64,000 bases of DNA. Source: Alkalilacustris brevis. GTDB lineage: Bacteria; Pseudomonadota; Alphaproteobacteria; Rhodobacterales; Rhodobacteraceae. The stretch's first letter is position 1; each line of letters starts with the position of its first letter. The notes beneath the pieces are model-generated. The model saw only the letters and a list, made by a program, of their open reading frames with translations. It did not search any database and had not been told where the DNA came from. Below, one piece after another: positions 1 through 8,454 of this stretch. The translations under genes and the position numbers were made by a program. The stretch spans positions 1-64,000 of the forward strand of contig NZ_QNVJ01000003.1 in NCBI RefSeq assembly GCF_003350345.1. The letters are read 5' to 3'.

Positions 1-149
1 GCCGGCGCATGTCGTGCCACCCGCACCTCGAGGCTGTCGTCTTCGCCGAACTGGCGCCGCACCTCGATCTCGCCCAGGGCGTTGCGGTTGAGAAGCTCGG
101 CCAGCGCCTCGATGAAGGCTACGTCCGCGTCGGTTCTTTGTTTGCTCAT
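1..149 (-). CDS. accB: Biotin carboxyl carrier protein of acetyl-CoA carboxylase, N-terminal part (cut by window start)
   Basis: Only the first 49 codons are inside the window. The translation begins MSKQRTDADVAFIEALAELL and continues with an EIEVRRQFGEDDSLEVRVAR-type stretch, which matches the usual AccB N-terminus (an 'IDxxFIxxLAELLxxNxLxEIEV' pattern). AccB carries the biotin that shuttles carboxyl groups between biotin carboxylase and carboxyltransferase in fatty acid synthesis, in the cytoplasm. The biotin-accepting MKM motif would lie outside the window, so the call rests on the N-terminal pattern alone. It is divergent from the scfR-like gene, with 242 bp between the two starts. Confidence 0.72.
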   Translation of the reverse strand, partial: MSKQRTDADVAFIEALAELLNRNALGEIEVRRQFGEDDSLEVRVARHAP

Positions 150-391
150 CCCGTCCTCGATCGGTCCTTGCCGTGGTCCGTTTGATCTGATGCCCGAAGT
201 TGCCCGCTTATACGCGACATGGATTCTGGTGAAAAGGCGCGATGTTCGCCGGATGGCAAACCCTTCCGTTCGCAGCAGCCGCCTTGCTGTCTGCGCCCTT
301 TCGCGCGCCTGTGTTTTCGTGCAAATCTGACGCATCAGCAGGCACCGGCCATCCCGTGGCTGGCGGTGCCGGATCGCGCACAGGAGGTTCG

Positions 392-1747
392 ATGGCCCGC
401 TCCGCCCTGACGGGAACCCGCATTCGCCAGCGCCGGACCCTTGCCGGACTCGGCCAGGCCGAGCTTGCCCGGCAGGTCGGGGTCTCGCCCTCCTACCTGA
501 ACCTGATCGAGCACAACCGCCGCCGCGCCGCGCCGGAGCTGCTTGAAAAGCTGGCGCAGGCACTCGGTGTCGAGGCCGAAGCGCTGAGCGAAGGCGCAGA
601 TGCGCGGCTGCTCGAGGCAATGCGCGATGCGGCGGTCATGGCCGGCGACGAGGTCGTGCCCGGCCCGGAACTGGACCGGATCGAGGAACTGGCCGGGCGT
701 TTTCCCGGCTGGGCCGGGGTGCTGGCGGCGCAGCACCGCCGGCTGAGTGCGCTGGAGCATGTGATCGAGCGGCTGACCGACCGCATGACCCATGACCCGC
801 ATCTTTCCGCCTCGCTCCACGAGGTGCTGTCGGTGGCGGCCTCGCTACGCTCAACCGCGGCGATCCTGGCAGAAACCGATGATATCGACCCGCAATGGCG
901 GGCGCGGTTTCACCAGAATCTTCATGCCGATTCGCTCAGGCTGACCGAAGGCGCGCAGGCGCTGGTCGGGTATCTCGAGGCCTCGCAGCAGGAAGAGACC
1001 GGCATCGCCGCCCCGCAGGAAGAGCTCGAAAGCTGGCTGGCCGCGCGCGGTTTTCACATTGCTGAACTGGAAGGCCCCAACCCCGCCGCGCCCGAGACGC
1101 TGATTGAAGGTGCGGCCCAGTTGGCCAGCCGTTCGGCGCGTCAACTGGCGGTGGCGCATCTGCGCCGCTATCGCCGCGATGCCGAGGGCCTGCCGCTGCG
1201 GCGGCTTCTGGCCGCGGTTGCCGAACATGGCGCTGACCCGCTGCACCTGGCGCCGGTGGCGGGGCTGGGGGGCGACCTGCCCCGGCTGCTGCGGCGGCTG
1301 GCCTGCCTGCCGCCGCGCGCCGCTGCTTCTGCGCCCGTCGGGCTGGTGGTCTGCGATGGCTCGGGCACGCTGACCTTTCGCAAGCCGATAGCCGGGTTCG
1401 GGTTGCCGCGTTTTGGCGCGGCCTGCCCGCTCTGGCCGCTGTTCGAGGCGCTCTCGCGTCCGCTTCAGCCGATCCGCCGCATGGTCGAAATGTCGGGCCG
1501 CCTTCCGCAGCGGTTCGAGGCTTATGCGGTCAGCACCGTTCTGCAGCCACCGGGGTTCGAGACGCCGCCGGTGATCGAGGCGACGATGTTGATCCGCCCC
1601 GCGCCCGAAGATGGCGATGGCGCCGAAGTGTCCGCCGGGCAGATCACCGCGGTGGGGACAAGCTGTCGTATCTGCCCGCGCCCCGATTGCCCGGCGCGAC
1701 GCGAGCCGTCGATTGTCGCCGGCGAGCCCGCTGGACAACGCGTATAG
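392..1747 (+). CDS. XRE-family regulator of the short-chain fatty acyl (ScfR / DUF2083) type
   Basis: A 451 aa cytoplasmic transcription regulator. Residues 7-62 form an XRE-type helix-turn-helix (RIRQRRTLAGLGQAELARQV, then SPSYLNLIEHN). The remainder matches the DUF2083 type of regulator that in other bacteria controls propionate/acetate or glyoxylate-methylcitrate genes in response to acyl-CoA. The C-terminus has the conserved Cys cluster CRICPRPDC (residues 425-433). I chose the ATG at 392 because AGGAGG lies at 382-387 at ideal spacing; the same frame is open further upstream but has no ribosome site. It is divergent from accB, which fits a link to acyl-CoA metabolism, although the actual targets cannot be read from the sequence. 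Confidence 0.8.
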   Translation: MARSALTGTRIRQRRTLAGLGQAELARQVGVSPSYLNLIEHNRRRAAPELLEKLAQALGVEAEALSEGADARLLEAMRDAAVMAGDEVVPGPELDRIEELAGRFPGWAGVLAAQHRRLSALEHVIERLTDRMTHDPHLSASLHEVLSVAASLRSTAAILAETDDIDPQWRARFHQNLHADSLRLTEGAQALVGYLEASQQEETGIAAPQEELESWLAARGFHIAELEGPNPAAPETLIEGAAQLASRSARQLAVAHLRRYRRDAEGLPLRRLLAAVAEHGADPLHLAPVAGLGGDLPRLLRRLACLPPRAAASAPVGLVVCDGSGTLTFRKPIAGFGLPRFGAACPLWPLFEALSRPLQPIRRMVEMSGRLPQRFEAYAVSTVLQPPGFETPPVIEATMLIRPAPEDGDGAEVSAGQITAVGTSCRICPRPDCPARREPSIVAGEPAGQRV

Positions 1748-2058
1748 CCCGACCGCCCGCGCGCCGTCTGTTGCGGGCCTGCCTGTCATTTGCCGCCTTC
1801 GAAAGCGCCCGCTCTGGTGCGCCGGCCCTTCCGCCTTGGCCGCCGGGTTTGTCGCGGCGGATATAAGGTGTGCTTATGAAGGGTCTCGGAAAACGGTATT
1901 TCCGTGCCTTTCCGCGCGCCGTTATGGGTGTCATTGCCCTGCGCGCGGCAGAGCGCAGGAAGGGTTTGACCCGGAGGCGTGCCCGTGGCGGCCTGGAAAG
2001 GCCCCTGATGCAAGCCCGCGCAGAGGCCCGGAATGAGGCCCGCATAGAGGAACGTGAC
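1748..2058. other. Intergenic region upstream of the aldehyde dehydrogenase cluster
   Basis: 311 bp between scfR and the aldehyde dehydrogenase start. The only structure I see is a perfect inverted repeat CGGAAA-N6-TTTCCG at 1887-1904, which could be an operator. The aldehyde dehydrogenase frame stays open back to 1870, so part of this region could be coding if a more distant start is used (ATG at 2008 or 1870), but no strong ribosome site supports that. Confidence 0.4.
1887..1904. promoter_or_regulatory. Perfect inverted repeat, possible operator
   Basis: CGGAAA and TTTCCG are exact reverse complements separated by 6 bp, about 155 bp upstream of the proposed GTG start of the aldehyde dehydrogenase gene. 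The form resembles operators of dimeric repressors. No regulator gene adjoins it apart from the upstream scfR-like gene. Confidence 0.3.
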
Positions 2059-3516
2059 GTGAGCAATATCGAGGCCGTAGCATTTCCCGAGGCGTGTCTT
2101 GTCGGCTGCCCGCAATTCATTGATGGCGAATGGACCGAGGGCCGCGGGCCGGAACTCACGGTGCGCGACAAGTTTACCGGGGCGGCGCTGGCCACAGGGC
2201 GCGCGGCCGAACCCGCCGAAGTGTGCAGGGCCATCGATGCGGCCGAGGCGGCCTTTCGCAAGGGGCCGGCCCCCGCGCATGAGCGCGGCGCCGTTCTCGA
2301 CCGTGCCGCCGCGCTGCTGCTGGACGGCCGGGAGAAATTCATCGCGCTGCTGCAGGCCGAGGCGGGCTTTACCCACGCCGATGCAAGCGGCGAGGTGATG
2401 CGCGCGGCTGAAACCCTGCGCCTTTCGGCCGAGGAAGCCCGGCGCCTGACCGGCGAGATGGTGCCGTTCGAGGGCGCGCCGGGGCAGGCCCGGCGGCTGG
2501 GGTTCACCTTGCGGGTGCCGCTGGGCGTGGTGCTGGCGATCACGCCGTTCAACGCACCGCTCAACACGGTTGCGCACAAGCTTGCGCCGGCTTTTGCCGC
2601 CGGAAATGCGGTGATCGTCAAGCCCTCCACCTTGACGCCGCTTACGGCAGTGCGGCTGGCCGGGCTGTTGCAGCAGGCCGGGGCGCCACGCGGTTTCGTG
2701 CAAGTTCTGCATGGCGATGGTGCGGTCGCGCAGCAGGCGATTGCCGATGAAAGGGTGCGGTTCATTGCCTTCACCGGCTCCACTGGGGTGGGGCGGAAGA
2801 TCCAGGCGGCGGCGGGGCTGCGGCGCACGCAGATGGAGCTTGGCTCGATCGCCTTCACCTTGCTGTGCGAGGATGCCGATCTGGATGCCGCGCTGCCCAG
2901 GATCATCGCGGCAGGCTATCGCAAGGCGGGGCAGGTCTGCACCTCGGTGCAGATGCTGATGGTGCATCGCAGCCGCCTGCACGAGGTCAGCGAACGCCTT
3001 GGCGCGATGGTGCGGGCGCTGGCCCATGGCGACCCGCATGCCGAGGGCACGTTTACCGGCCCGCTTATCAGCGAAGAGGCCGCGCGCCGGGTCGAACTCT
3101 GGGTGGAGGAGGCCATCGCCCAGGGCGCGACGCGGCTGGCGGGTGGCCCGCGCAAGGGGGCCGTGGTGCCGCCCACGCTGCTGGCCGACATCACGCCCGA
3201 CATGCGTGTGGGCCGCTGCGAGATTTTCGGCCCTGTCATCTGCCTGCGGCCCTTCGACGATTTCAACGAGGCGATCGCGGCGGTGAACGCCACGCCTTTC
3301 GGCCTGGCCACAGGGATCTTTACCAACCGGCTCGACCTGGCCTTTGCCGCCGCGCGGCAGCTCGAGGTGGGCGGCGTGCATATCAACGAAACTTCAAGCT
3401 CGCGCGTTGATTTGATGCCCTATGGCGGCTCGAAGGACAGCGGCTTCGGGCGCGAGGGGCCGCATTACGCGGTGCGCGAGATGACGGAAGAACGGATCGT
3501 AAGCTTTCGCGCCTGA
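2059..3516 (+). CDS. NAD(P)-dependent aldehyde dehydrogenase
   Basis: A 485 aa member of the aldehyde dehydrogenase superfamily, oxidising an aldehyde to the acid in the cytoplasm. The key residues are present in the right order: Asn165 in ITPFNAP, the general base Glu260 in MELGS, and the nucleophile Cys294 in GQVCTS. The sequence after the Glu (ELGS rather than the common ELGG) marks a subfamily, but the substrate cannot be named. I placed the start at the GTG at 2059, preceded by GAGG eight bases upstream, because this gives the normal family length; ATG codons at 2008 and 1870 are alternatives. It is followed after 42 bp by a sugar-binding-like protein and a TAXI-TRAP transporter on the same strand, so it probably processes what that transporter imports. 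Confidence 0.85.
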   Translation: MSNIEAVAFPEACLVGCPQFIDGEWTEGRGPELTVRDKFTGAALATGRAAEPAEVCRAIDAAEAAFRKGPAPAHERGAVLDRAAALLLDGREKFIALLQAEAGFTHADASGEVMRAAETLRLSAEEARRLTGEMVPFEGAPGQARRLGFTLRVPLGVVLAITPFNAPLNTVAHKLAPAFAAGNAVIVKPSTLTPLTAVRLAGLLQQAGAPRGFVQVLHGDGAVAQQAIADERVRFIAFTGSTGVGRKIQAAAGLRRTQMELGSIAFTLLCEDADLDAALPRIIAAGYRKAGQVCTSVQMLMVHRSRLHEVSERLGAMVRALAHGDPHAEGTFTGPLISEEAARRVELWVEEAIAQGATRLAGGPRKGAVVPPTLLADITPDMRVGRCEIFGPVICLRPFDDFNEAIAAVNATPFGLATGIFTNRLDLAFAAARQLEVGGVHINETSSSRVDLMPYGGSKDSGFGREGPHYAVREMTEERIVSFRA

Positions 3517-3558
3517 CCGCGCGTCGCCACAAAAAGGGAACGAGGGGGAGAAACCGAC

Positions 3559-4467
3559 ATGGCGGGCCATCACCTGCATTGCATCACCAAGAACGGCACC
3601 AACCCGGCCTATTTCGGGGCGCGGATCGGTGTGGGACGGGTTGCCGGGGCGCTTGGCTGCACCGTGACCAGCACCTACCCCGAAACGCCCGATGACCCCG
3701 ACGAGCAGGCAGAGCTTCTGGCCACCGCGCTGGCCGCGAAACCCGATGCGATCATGCTTGCGCCGGCGCATCCCACGCGCCTGAACAGCCTGATCGCGCA
3801 AGTGCGCGCGGCGGGCATACCGCTGGTCTGTTTCGTCAGCTACCCCGAGGGCGGCCCCGAGGTTGCGCCTGATTGTTTCGTCACCTCGGACAATTTCGCG
3901 CTGGCCGAGGGGATTGCCCGCTACCTGATCGATTTCATGGGCGGGGCGGGGCGTTTCGTGCTTGTCGAGGGCGCTGCCATCTCGCCCACCAGCCCGCCGC
4001 GCACCGAAGGGTTCGAAAAGGCGCTTGCAGCCTATCCCGCAGCGCAGCTGGTGGATCGCTGCGTGGGCAATTACCAGCGCCCTGACGCGCTGGCGGCGAT
4101 GACCGACCTGCTGGCGCGCACGCCTGACTTTGACGGCATCCTTTGCGCCAATGATTTCATGGCCATGGGCGTGATCGACGCGCTGGAGGCGGCGGGCAAA
4201 CAGGCCGAGCTGGTCAGCGTGAACGCCATGCCTGACGCCATCGCCGCGATCAAGGCCGGCAAGATGCGCGCCACCGCGGCGTTCGACGCGATGAAGATCG
4301 CCTGCGCCGCCACCCATGCCGCCGTGCGCCTGATCGAGGGCAAGCCGGTGCCGAAGGTTCTGGAACTGCCGGTCGAGATTGTCGATGCCGGCAACTGCGC
4401 GCAATGGGATCGCCCCTATGAAGAGCGCGACCTGCCGGACTGGCAGGCGCTAACGGGCACTGCCTGA
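3559..4467 (+). CDS. Periplasmic-binding-protein-like (Peripla_BP_4 fold) protein without a signal peptide
   Basis: A 302 aa protein with the two-lobed sugar-binding fold: a first lobe with repeated 'AAKPDAIMLAPAHP' and 'AAGIPLVCFVSYPEGG' elements, and a second with 'FDGILCANDFMAMGVIDAL'. Such proteins normally deliver ribose-type ligands to ABC importers or form the sensor part of LacI repressors. Here there is neither an N-terminal signal peptide (it starts MAGHHLHCITKNGTNPAYFG) nor a DNA-binding domain, and no ABC permease or ATPase nearby. It may therefore be a cytoplasmic binding protein or sensor. It sits between the aldehyde dehydrogenase and the TRAP genes with short gaps, suggesting one operon. 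The ligand is unknown. Confidence 0.75.
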   Translation: MAGHHLHCITKNGTNPAYFGARIGVGRVAGALGCTVTSTYPETPDDPDEQAELLATALAAKPDAIMLAPAHPTRLNSLIAQVRAAGIPLVCFVSYPEGGPEVAPDCFVTSDNFALAEGIARYLIDFMGGAGRFVLVEGAAISPTSPPRTEGFEKALAAYPAAQLVDRCVGNYQRPDALAAMTDLLARTPDFDGILCANDFMAMGVIDALEAAGKQAELVSVNAMPDAIAAIKAGKMRATAAFDAMKIACAATHAAVRLIEGKPVPKVLELPVEIVDAGNCAQWDRPYEERDLPDWQALTGTA

Positions 4468-4550
4468 GATCTGACGTAAAGGCCCGCAGCGCATTCGCTG
4501 CGGCAATACCGAAAGGCGCGACGGATGCGCGACATGGAGGAGGAGACACC

Positions 4551-5561
4551 ATGAAATTCACAGCAACCATAATGGCGGCGGCGCTCGGGCTGGCCGTGGC
4601 GGGCGGCGCACAGGCCGAAACCCGCGATTACCTGATCGGCACCGGCGGCAGCGGCGGCACCTTCTATCCGGTGGGCGTGGGCATCGCCACGCTGGTCAAG
4701 CTCAAGCTGGGCACACGCCAGGAAGAGCAGGTCAACATGTCGGCGATCACCTCGCAGGGCTCGTTCGACAACGTCAACATGATCGCCGATGGCCGGGTCG
4801 ATTTCGGCATCGCGCAATCGCTCAACACCGATTGGGGCTATCGCGGCGTGGGCGATTTCGAAGGCACCGGCCCCAAGGAGAACCTGCGCGCCGTGGGCGC
4901 GATCATGTTCAACACCAAGATGTTCATTGCCCCCAACGAACTGGCGCCCACCGGGACCATGGATGACCTGTTCGAGATGGAGGGCAAGCGCGTGGTGCTG
5001 GGGCAGCAGAATTCGGGCGGGCTGCTTTCGTTCAACGAGTTTCTGTCGAATATCGGCATCGACGACCCGGAAAGCTTCTTCCAGCAAAGCCATGTGGGCT
5101 TTCAGCAACGGGCCGAGGCCTTCATCAACGGCACGCTCGATGCGATCAACCTGACTTCGGGCGTCCCCAATGCCGCCGCGACCATGGCGATGGCCGCGCT
5201 GGAAGGCCGGGTGACGATGCTGAGCTTCAGCCCCGAGATGCGCGAGCAGATGACCACCGGCACCGTCTGGGGGCCCTACACGATCCCCGCGGGCACCTAT
5301 CCGGGCCAGAACGCGCCGGTCGAGACCATCGCCCAGCCCAACCTGCTGCTGGTCGGCGACCATGTGCCTGAACAGGATGTCTATGACATCACCAAGGTGA
5401 TGTATGAAAACGTACCCTTCCTGACCAGCGTGCATGGCTCCTTCGCCGACATGAGCATCGAGTCGGCCATCGGCGGTATCACCATTCCGCTGCATCCGGG
5501 GGCTGCACGTTTCTACCGCGAGCAGGGGCTGGATATTCCCGATCATCTGATCGCCGAGTAA
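4551..5561 (+). CDS. TAXI-family TRAP transporter solute-binding protein
   Basis: A 336 aa periplasmic protein with a clear signal peptide (MKFTATIMAAALGLAVAGGAQA, cleavage after about residue 22) followed by the TAXI start 'YLIGTGGSGGTFYPVGVGIATLVK'. TAXI proteins capture a small organic acid and hand it to a TRAP permease driven by a cation gradient. A ribosome site (GGAGGAG) lies just before the ATG. The fused permease follows 32 bp downstream, so the two form a transporter. The ligand cannot be deduced. C-terminal features such as 'IPLHPGAARFYREQGL' are typical of the family. Confidence 0.9.
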   Translation: MKFTATIMAAALGLAVAGGAQAETRDYLIGTGGSGGTFYPVGVGIATLVKLKLGTRQEEQVNMSAITSQGSFDNVNMIADGRVDFGIAQSLNTDWGYRGVGDFEGTGPKENLRAVGAIMFNTKMFIAPNELAPTGTMDDLFEMEGKRVVLGQQNSGGLLSFNEFLSNIGIDDPESFFQQSHVGFQQRAEAFINGTLDAINLTSGVPNAAATMAMAALEGRVTMLSFSPEMREQMTTGTVWGPYTIPAGTYPGQNAPVETIAQPNLLLVGDHVPEQDVYDITKVMYENVPFLTSVHGSFADMSIESAIGGITIPLHPGAARFYREQGLDIPDHLIAE

Positions 5562-5593
5562 ACGCAACAGGCCGGGCCGGGAGGCTTACGCGA

Positions 5594-7723
5594 ATGTCCA
5601 CACAGGCACCCGAGGCCGTGGCCGAACAGGAGGGGGGGCTGAAAAGCCGCCTCTCCCACCCGCTGATCGGGCCGCTTTTCGTGACGGCGGCAGTGATCAC
5701 CTCGGCGATTCATGTCTATTTCAACTCGCTGGGGCTGATGTCCGAATTGCGCTTTGCGGCGATTCACTTCGGGCTGTTCGGCTTCATCGGTGCGCTGCTG
5801 TTTCCGTTTCGAAAATCCGAGGCGACAACGGTGCGTGGCATATCGCTCGATCTGCTGGTGGGCAGCATCGCGCTGTTCTGCGGCATCTATTTCCTGTTCA
5901 ACGATTACGATTACTGGGCGCGCGGCGGGCGCATGGCCGGGATCGACCCCTATGTCGCCCTTGCGGCGGTGGCGGTGGCGCTCGAGCTGCTGCGCCGCAC
6001 GATGGGCATCTTCATCCCGCTGCTGATCCTCTTCATGCTCAGCTATGCCGGGTTCTGGGGGCAGCATATCTCAGGGGTGTTCCGCTTTCCGTCGATCTCG
6101 GCCAACGAGATCCTCGCGCGGTCGTATTTCGGCGATCTGGGCCTTTTCGGACAGATCGCGCAGATTTCCATGACCTATGTGTTCATGTTCGTGCTGTTCG
6201 GCGCCTTCCTGGTGAAATCGGGCGCGGCCGAGTTCATCATCGACCTGGCGCGTTCGGTCGCGCGCCGCGCCATCGGCGGCTCGGGCATGGTAGCGGTGAT
6301 GGGTTCGGCGCTGATGGGGTCGATCAACGGCTCGGCGGTGGGCAATATCGCCACCACCGGGGTTGTCACCATCCCGCTGATGAAGCGCTCGGGCTACACG
6401 CCCCGCTTTGCCGCGGCGGTGGAAACGGCGGCCTCGACCGGCGGCCCGCTCCTGCCGCCGATCATGGGGGCGGGCGCTTTCGTGATGTCGAGCTACACGC
6501 AGATTCCCTATGTCACCATCGCCGCGGTGTCGGTGCTGCCGGCGCTGCTGTATTTCGCATCGGTCCTCTTCTTCGTGCGGATGGAGGCCATTCGCGAGGG
6601 CGCGACCGAGTTCGTGGACCCCGATGCGCGCCCGATCGCGCGGGTGCTGAAGGATGGCTGGCATACGCTCATGCCGGTTCTGGTGCTGGTGGCGTTGCTG
6701 GTCGTGGGCTACAGCGCCACTTATTCGGCGGCGGGCGCGATCGTCTCGGTGATCGTCTTCTCGTGGCTGTCGCCGCGCAACCGCATGGGGCCGCGGCAGG
6801 TGGTCGAGGCAATGATCGACGGCACCCGCAACGCCACACCCACGGCGATCCTGCTGGTGGCGATCGGGCTTCTGGTGGGGATCCTGGGCACTACGGGCTT
6901 TGGCCCGACGTTTTCGCTGATGATCCTGGAATGGTCGCGCGGCAGCCTGCTGCTGATGCTTCTGTTCATCGTGCTGGTGTCGCTGGTGCTGGGCATGGGT
7001 TTGCCGGTGACGGCCGCCTATATCGTGCTGGCAACCATCTCGGCGCCATCGCTGGCCGATCTCATCACCTCGGGGCATGTGATCGACATGATGGTCGCGG
7101 GCAACCTGCCCGATCAGGCGGGCATGTTCTTTCAACTGGCCGAGCCAGCCTTCCCCGCGATGATGGAGGCCGGGCTGACCGCGGCCCAGGCGCGCGCGTT
7201 GCTTGACGGCTTGCCGCTGGAGTTGCGCGCGACGCTGCGGCCGATGGTGCTGGAGCCGGAACTGATGATGCTCTCGCTGCTTTCGGCGCACATGATCATC
7301 TTCTGGCTGTCGCAGGACAGCAATGTCACGCCGCCGGTGTGCCTGCCCGCCTTTGTCGCGGCGGCCATTGCGGGCAGCGCGCCGATGCGCACCGGGCTGA
7401 CCGCCTTCCGGCTGGCCAAGGGGCTATACATCGTGCCGCTGCTGTTCGCCTTCACCCCGCTTCTGAGCGGTGACTGGGGGACGATGATGACCATCTTCCT
7501 GCCGGCGCTGATCGGCATTCATGCGCTTGCGGCGGCGCTTTCGGGGGTGATCGAACATCGCGCGGGGCTGGCCCTGCGGCTGGTTTCGCTGCTTTTGGGA
7601 GCGGTGCTGCTATGGCCGCTGGAGGCGGAACTGAAAATCATCCCTGCGGCGCTTTATCTCGGGCTGCTCTGGTGGAGCTGGCGGCGGCGGCTGGCACAGG
7701 CCGAGGCGCTGCCGGCGCGGTGA
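5594..7723 (+). CDS. TRAP transporter permease, fused small (4TM) and large (12TM) subunits
   Basis: A 709 aa inner membrane protein with many hydrophobic segments. The first ~170 residues correspond to the small DctQ-like part and the rest to the DctM-like channel, including 'GSALMGSINGSAVGNIATTG', 'TAASTGGPLLPPIMGAGAFVM' and 'GMGLPVTAAYIVLATISAP'. Fused 4TM/12TM permeases are the usual partners of TAXI solute-binding proteins, and such a protein is encoded immediately upstream. The transporter would import a carboxylate-like solute with a cation. The gene ends the cluster that starts at the aldehyde dehydrogenase. Confidence 0.92.
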   Translation: MSTQAPEAVAEQEGGLKSRLSHPLIGPLFVTAAVITSAIHVYFNSLGLMSELRFAAIHFGLFGFIGALLFPFRKSEATTVRGISLDLLVGSIALFCGIYFLFNDYDYWARGGRMAGIDPYVALAAVAVALELLRRTMGIFIPLLILFMLSYAGFWGQHISGVFRFPSISANEILARSYFGDLGLFGQIAQISMTYVFMFVLFGAFLVKSGAAEFIIDLARSVARRAIGGSGMVAVMGSALMGSINGSAVGNIATTGVVTIPLMKRSGYTPRFAAAVETAASTGGPLLPPIMGAGAFVMSSYTQIPYVTIAAVSVLPALLYFASVLFFVRMEAIREGATEFVDPDARPIARVLKDGWHTLMPVLVLVALLVVGYSATYSAAGAIVSVIVFSWLSPRNRMGPRQVVEAMIDGTRNATPTAILLVAIGLLVGILGTTGFGPTFSLMILEWSRGSLLLMLLFIVLVSLVLGMGLPVTAAYIVLATISAPSLADLITSGHVIDMMVAGNLPDQAGMFFQLAEPAFPAMMEAGLTAAQARALLDGLPLELRATLRPMVLEPELMMLSLLSAHMIIFWLSQDSNVTPPVCLPAFVAAAIAGSAPMRTGLTAFRLAKGLYIVPLLFAFTPLLSGDWGTMMTIFLPALIGIHALAAALSGVIEHRAGLALRLVSLLLGAVLLWPLEAELKIIPAALYLGLLWWSWRRRLAQAEALPAR

Positions 7724-7811
7724 CTGCCGGCGCGCTGAACGGCAGGGGCGGGGCCGGAACGGCGGGCAGCGGCGTTCCGGCTTGCGCCCCGCCCCGCCCT
7801 GTCACATCGCG

Positions 7812-8141
7812 TCAGTGCGTGGCGGAGCCGGAGAAAAGCTGGATCACCAGAATCCCCGAGATGATCATCGCCAGCCCGATCACCGCCGGCAGATCGAGCT
7901 TCTGGCCGAAAACGATATAGCCGATCGCCGCGATGAAGCAGATGCCAAGCCCCGACCAGAAAGCATAGACCACGCCCACAGGCATGTAGCGCAGCGTCAG
8001 CGACAGTAGGTAGAACGACACCGCGTAGGAGACGATCACCAGCGCCGATGGCCCCGGCCGGGTGAACTGCTTGCTGGCCTGAAGCGCCGTGGTGCCGATG
8101 GTCTCGAAAAGGATCGCGGTGCCGAGAAACAGCCAGTGCAT
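7812..8141 (-). CDS. Small multidrug resistance (SMR) family efflux protein
   Basis: A 109 aa membrane protein with four hydrophobic helices. It has the SMR hallmarks: the membrane-embedded Glu in 'LFLGTAILFETIGTTALQAS' (helix 1) and 'YMPVGVVYAFWSGLGICFI' (helices 2-3). SMR proteins work as antiparallel dimers that exchange protons for quaternary ammonium compounds, guanidinium or polyamines. It is a single gene convergent with the TRAP permease. Its 5' region holds a five-copy 14-bp tandem repeat and a dispersed repeat. EmrE-, SugE- or MdtIJ-like specificity cannot be settled by eye. Confidence 0.88.
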   Translation of the reverse strand: MHWLFLGTAILFETIGTTALQASKQFTRPGPSALVIVSYAVSFYLLSLTLRYMPVGVVYAFWSGLGICFIAAIGYIVFGQKLDLPAVIGLAMIISGILVIQLFSGSATH

Positions 8142-8200
8142 GTCACGCCCTCCGGTAATGCCGACGCGCCGGACATAGCATATGCGGCGGGCGCGGCAAT

Positions 8201-8270
8201 GCCGGGTGAACTGGGCCGGGTGAACTGGGCCGGGTGAACTGGGCCGGGTGAACGGGGCCAGGTGAACCGG
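8201..8270. repeat. Five tandem copies of a 14-bp unit
   Basis: The unit GCCGGGTGAACTGG is repeated without gaps: copies 1-3 are identical (8201-8242), copy 4 has one change and copy 5 has two. It lies 60 bp upstream of the SMR gene start, in a gap of about 310 bp (8142-8454) that otherwise holds only the dispersed repeat at 8312-8366. A period of 14 bp is not a whole number of helical turns, so a phased operator array is not obvious; slippage during replication is the simplest origin. Confidence 0.9.
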
Positions 8271-8311
8271 GGAGGGAGGCGCGGGCGAAAGCGGCCGGGC
8301 GGGGCGGGAAA

Positions 8312-8366
8312 GCCGGGGGGCTGTCTGCCCCCCGGACCCCCCGAGGATATTTCACCCACAGTGAAG
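8312..8366 (+). repeat. Dispersed intergenic repeat, copy A (hairpin plus GGATATTT...CACAGTGAAG core)
   Basis: The left part is a perfect 9-bp stem, CCGGGGGGC (8313-8321) with GCCCCCCGG (8327-8335), around the loop TGTCT. The right part carries GAGGATATTT followed by CACAGTGAAG. The same block recurs at 42905-42958 with an identical hairpin, and the right half recurs at 17222-17295 (twice), 29001-29032, 36350-36380 and 57540-57571; a relative is at 27224-27281. It lies downstream of the minus-strand hydrolase gene. Confidence 0.85.
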
Positions 8367-8454
8367 GGGCTGTGATGCGCAAGGTCAGAGCGGGCGGGGG
8401 CGCCTGGCGGTTCAGGTCTTGCGGCGGAACCGGAGATGCGGGTGCGGGCTGTTT

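Noticed and set aside
8201-8270. Tandem array considered as a CRISPR
   Set aside because: Units are contiguous without spacers and only 14 bp long; no cas gene is present.
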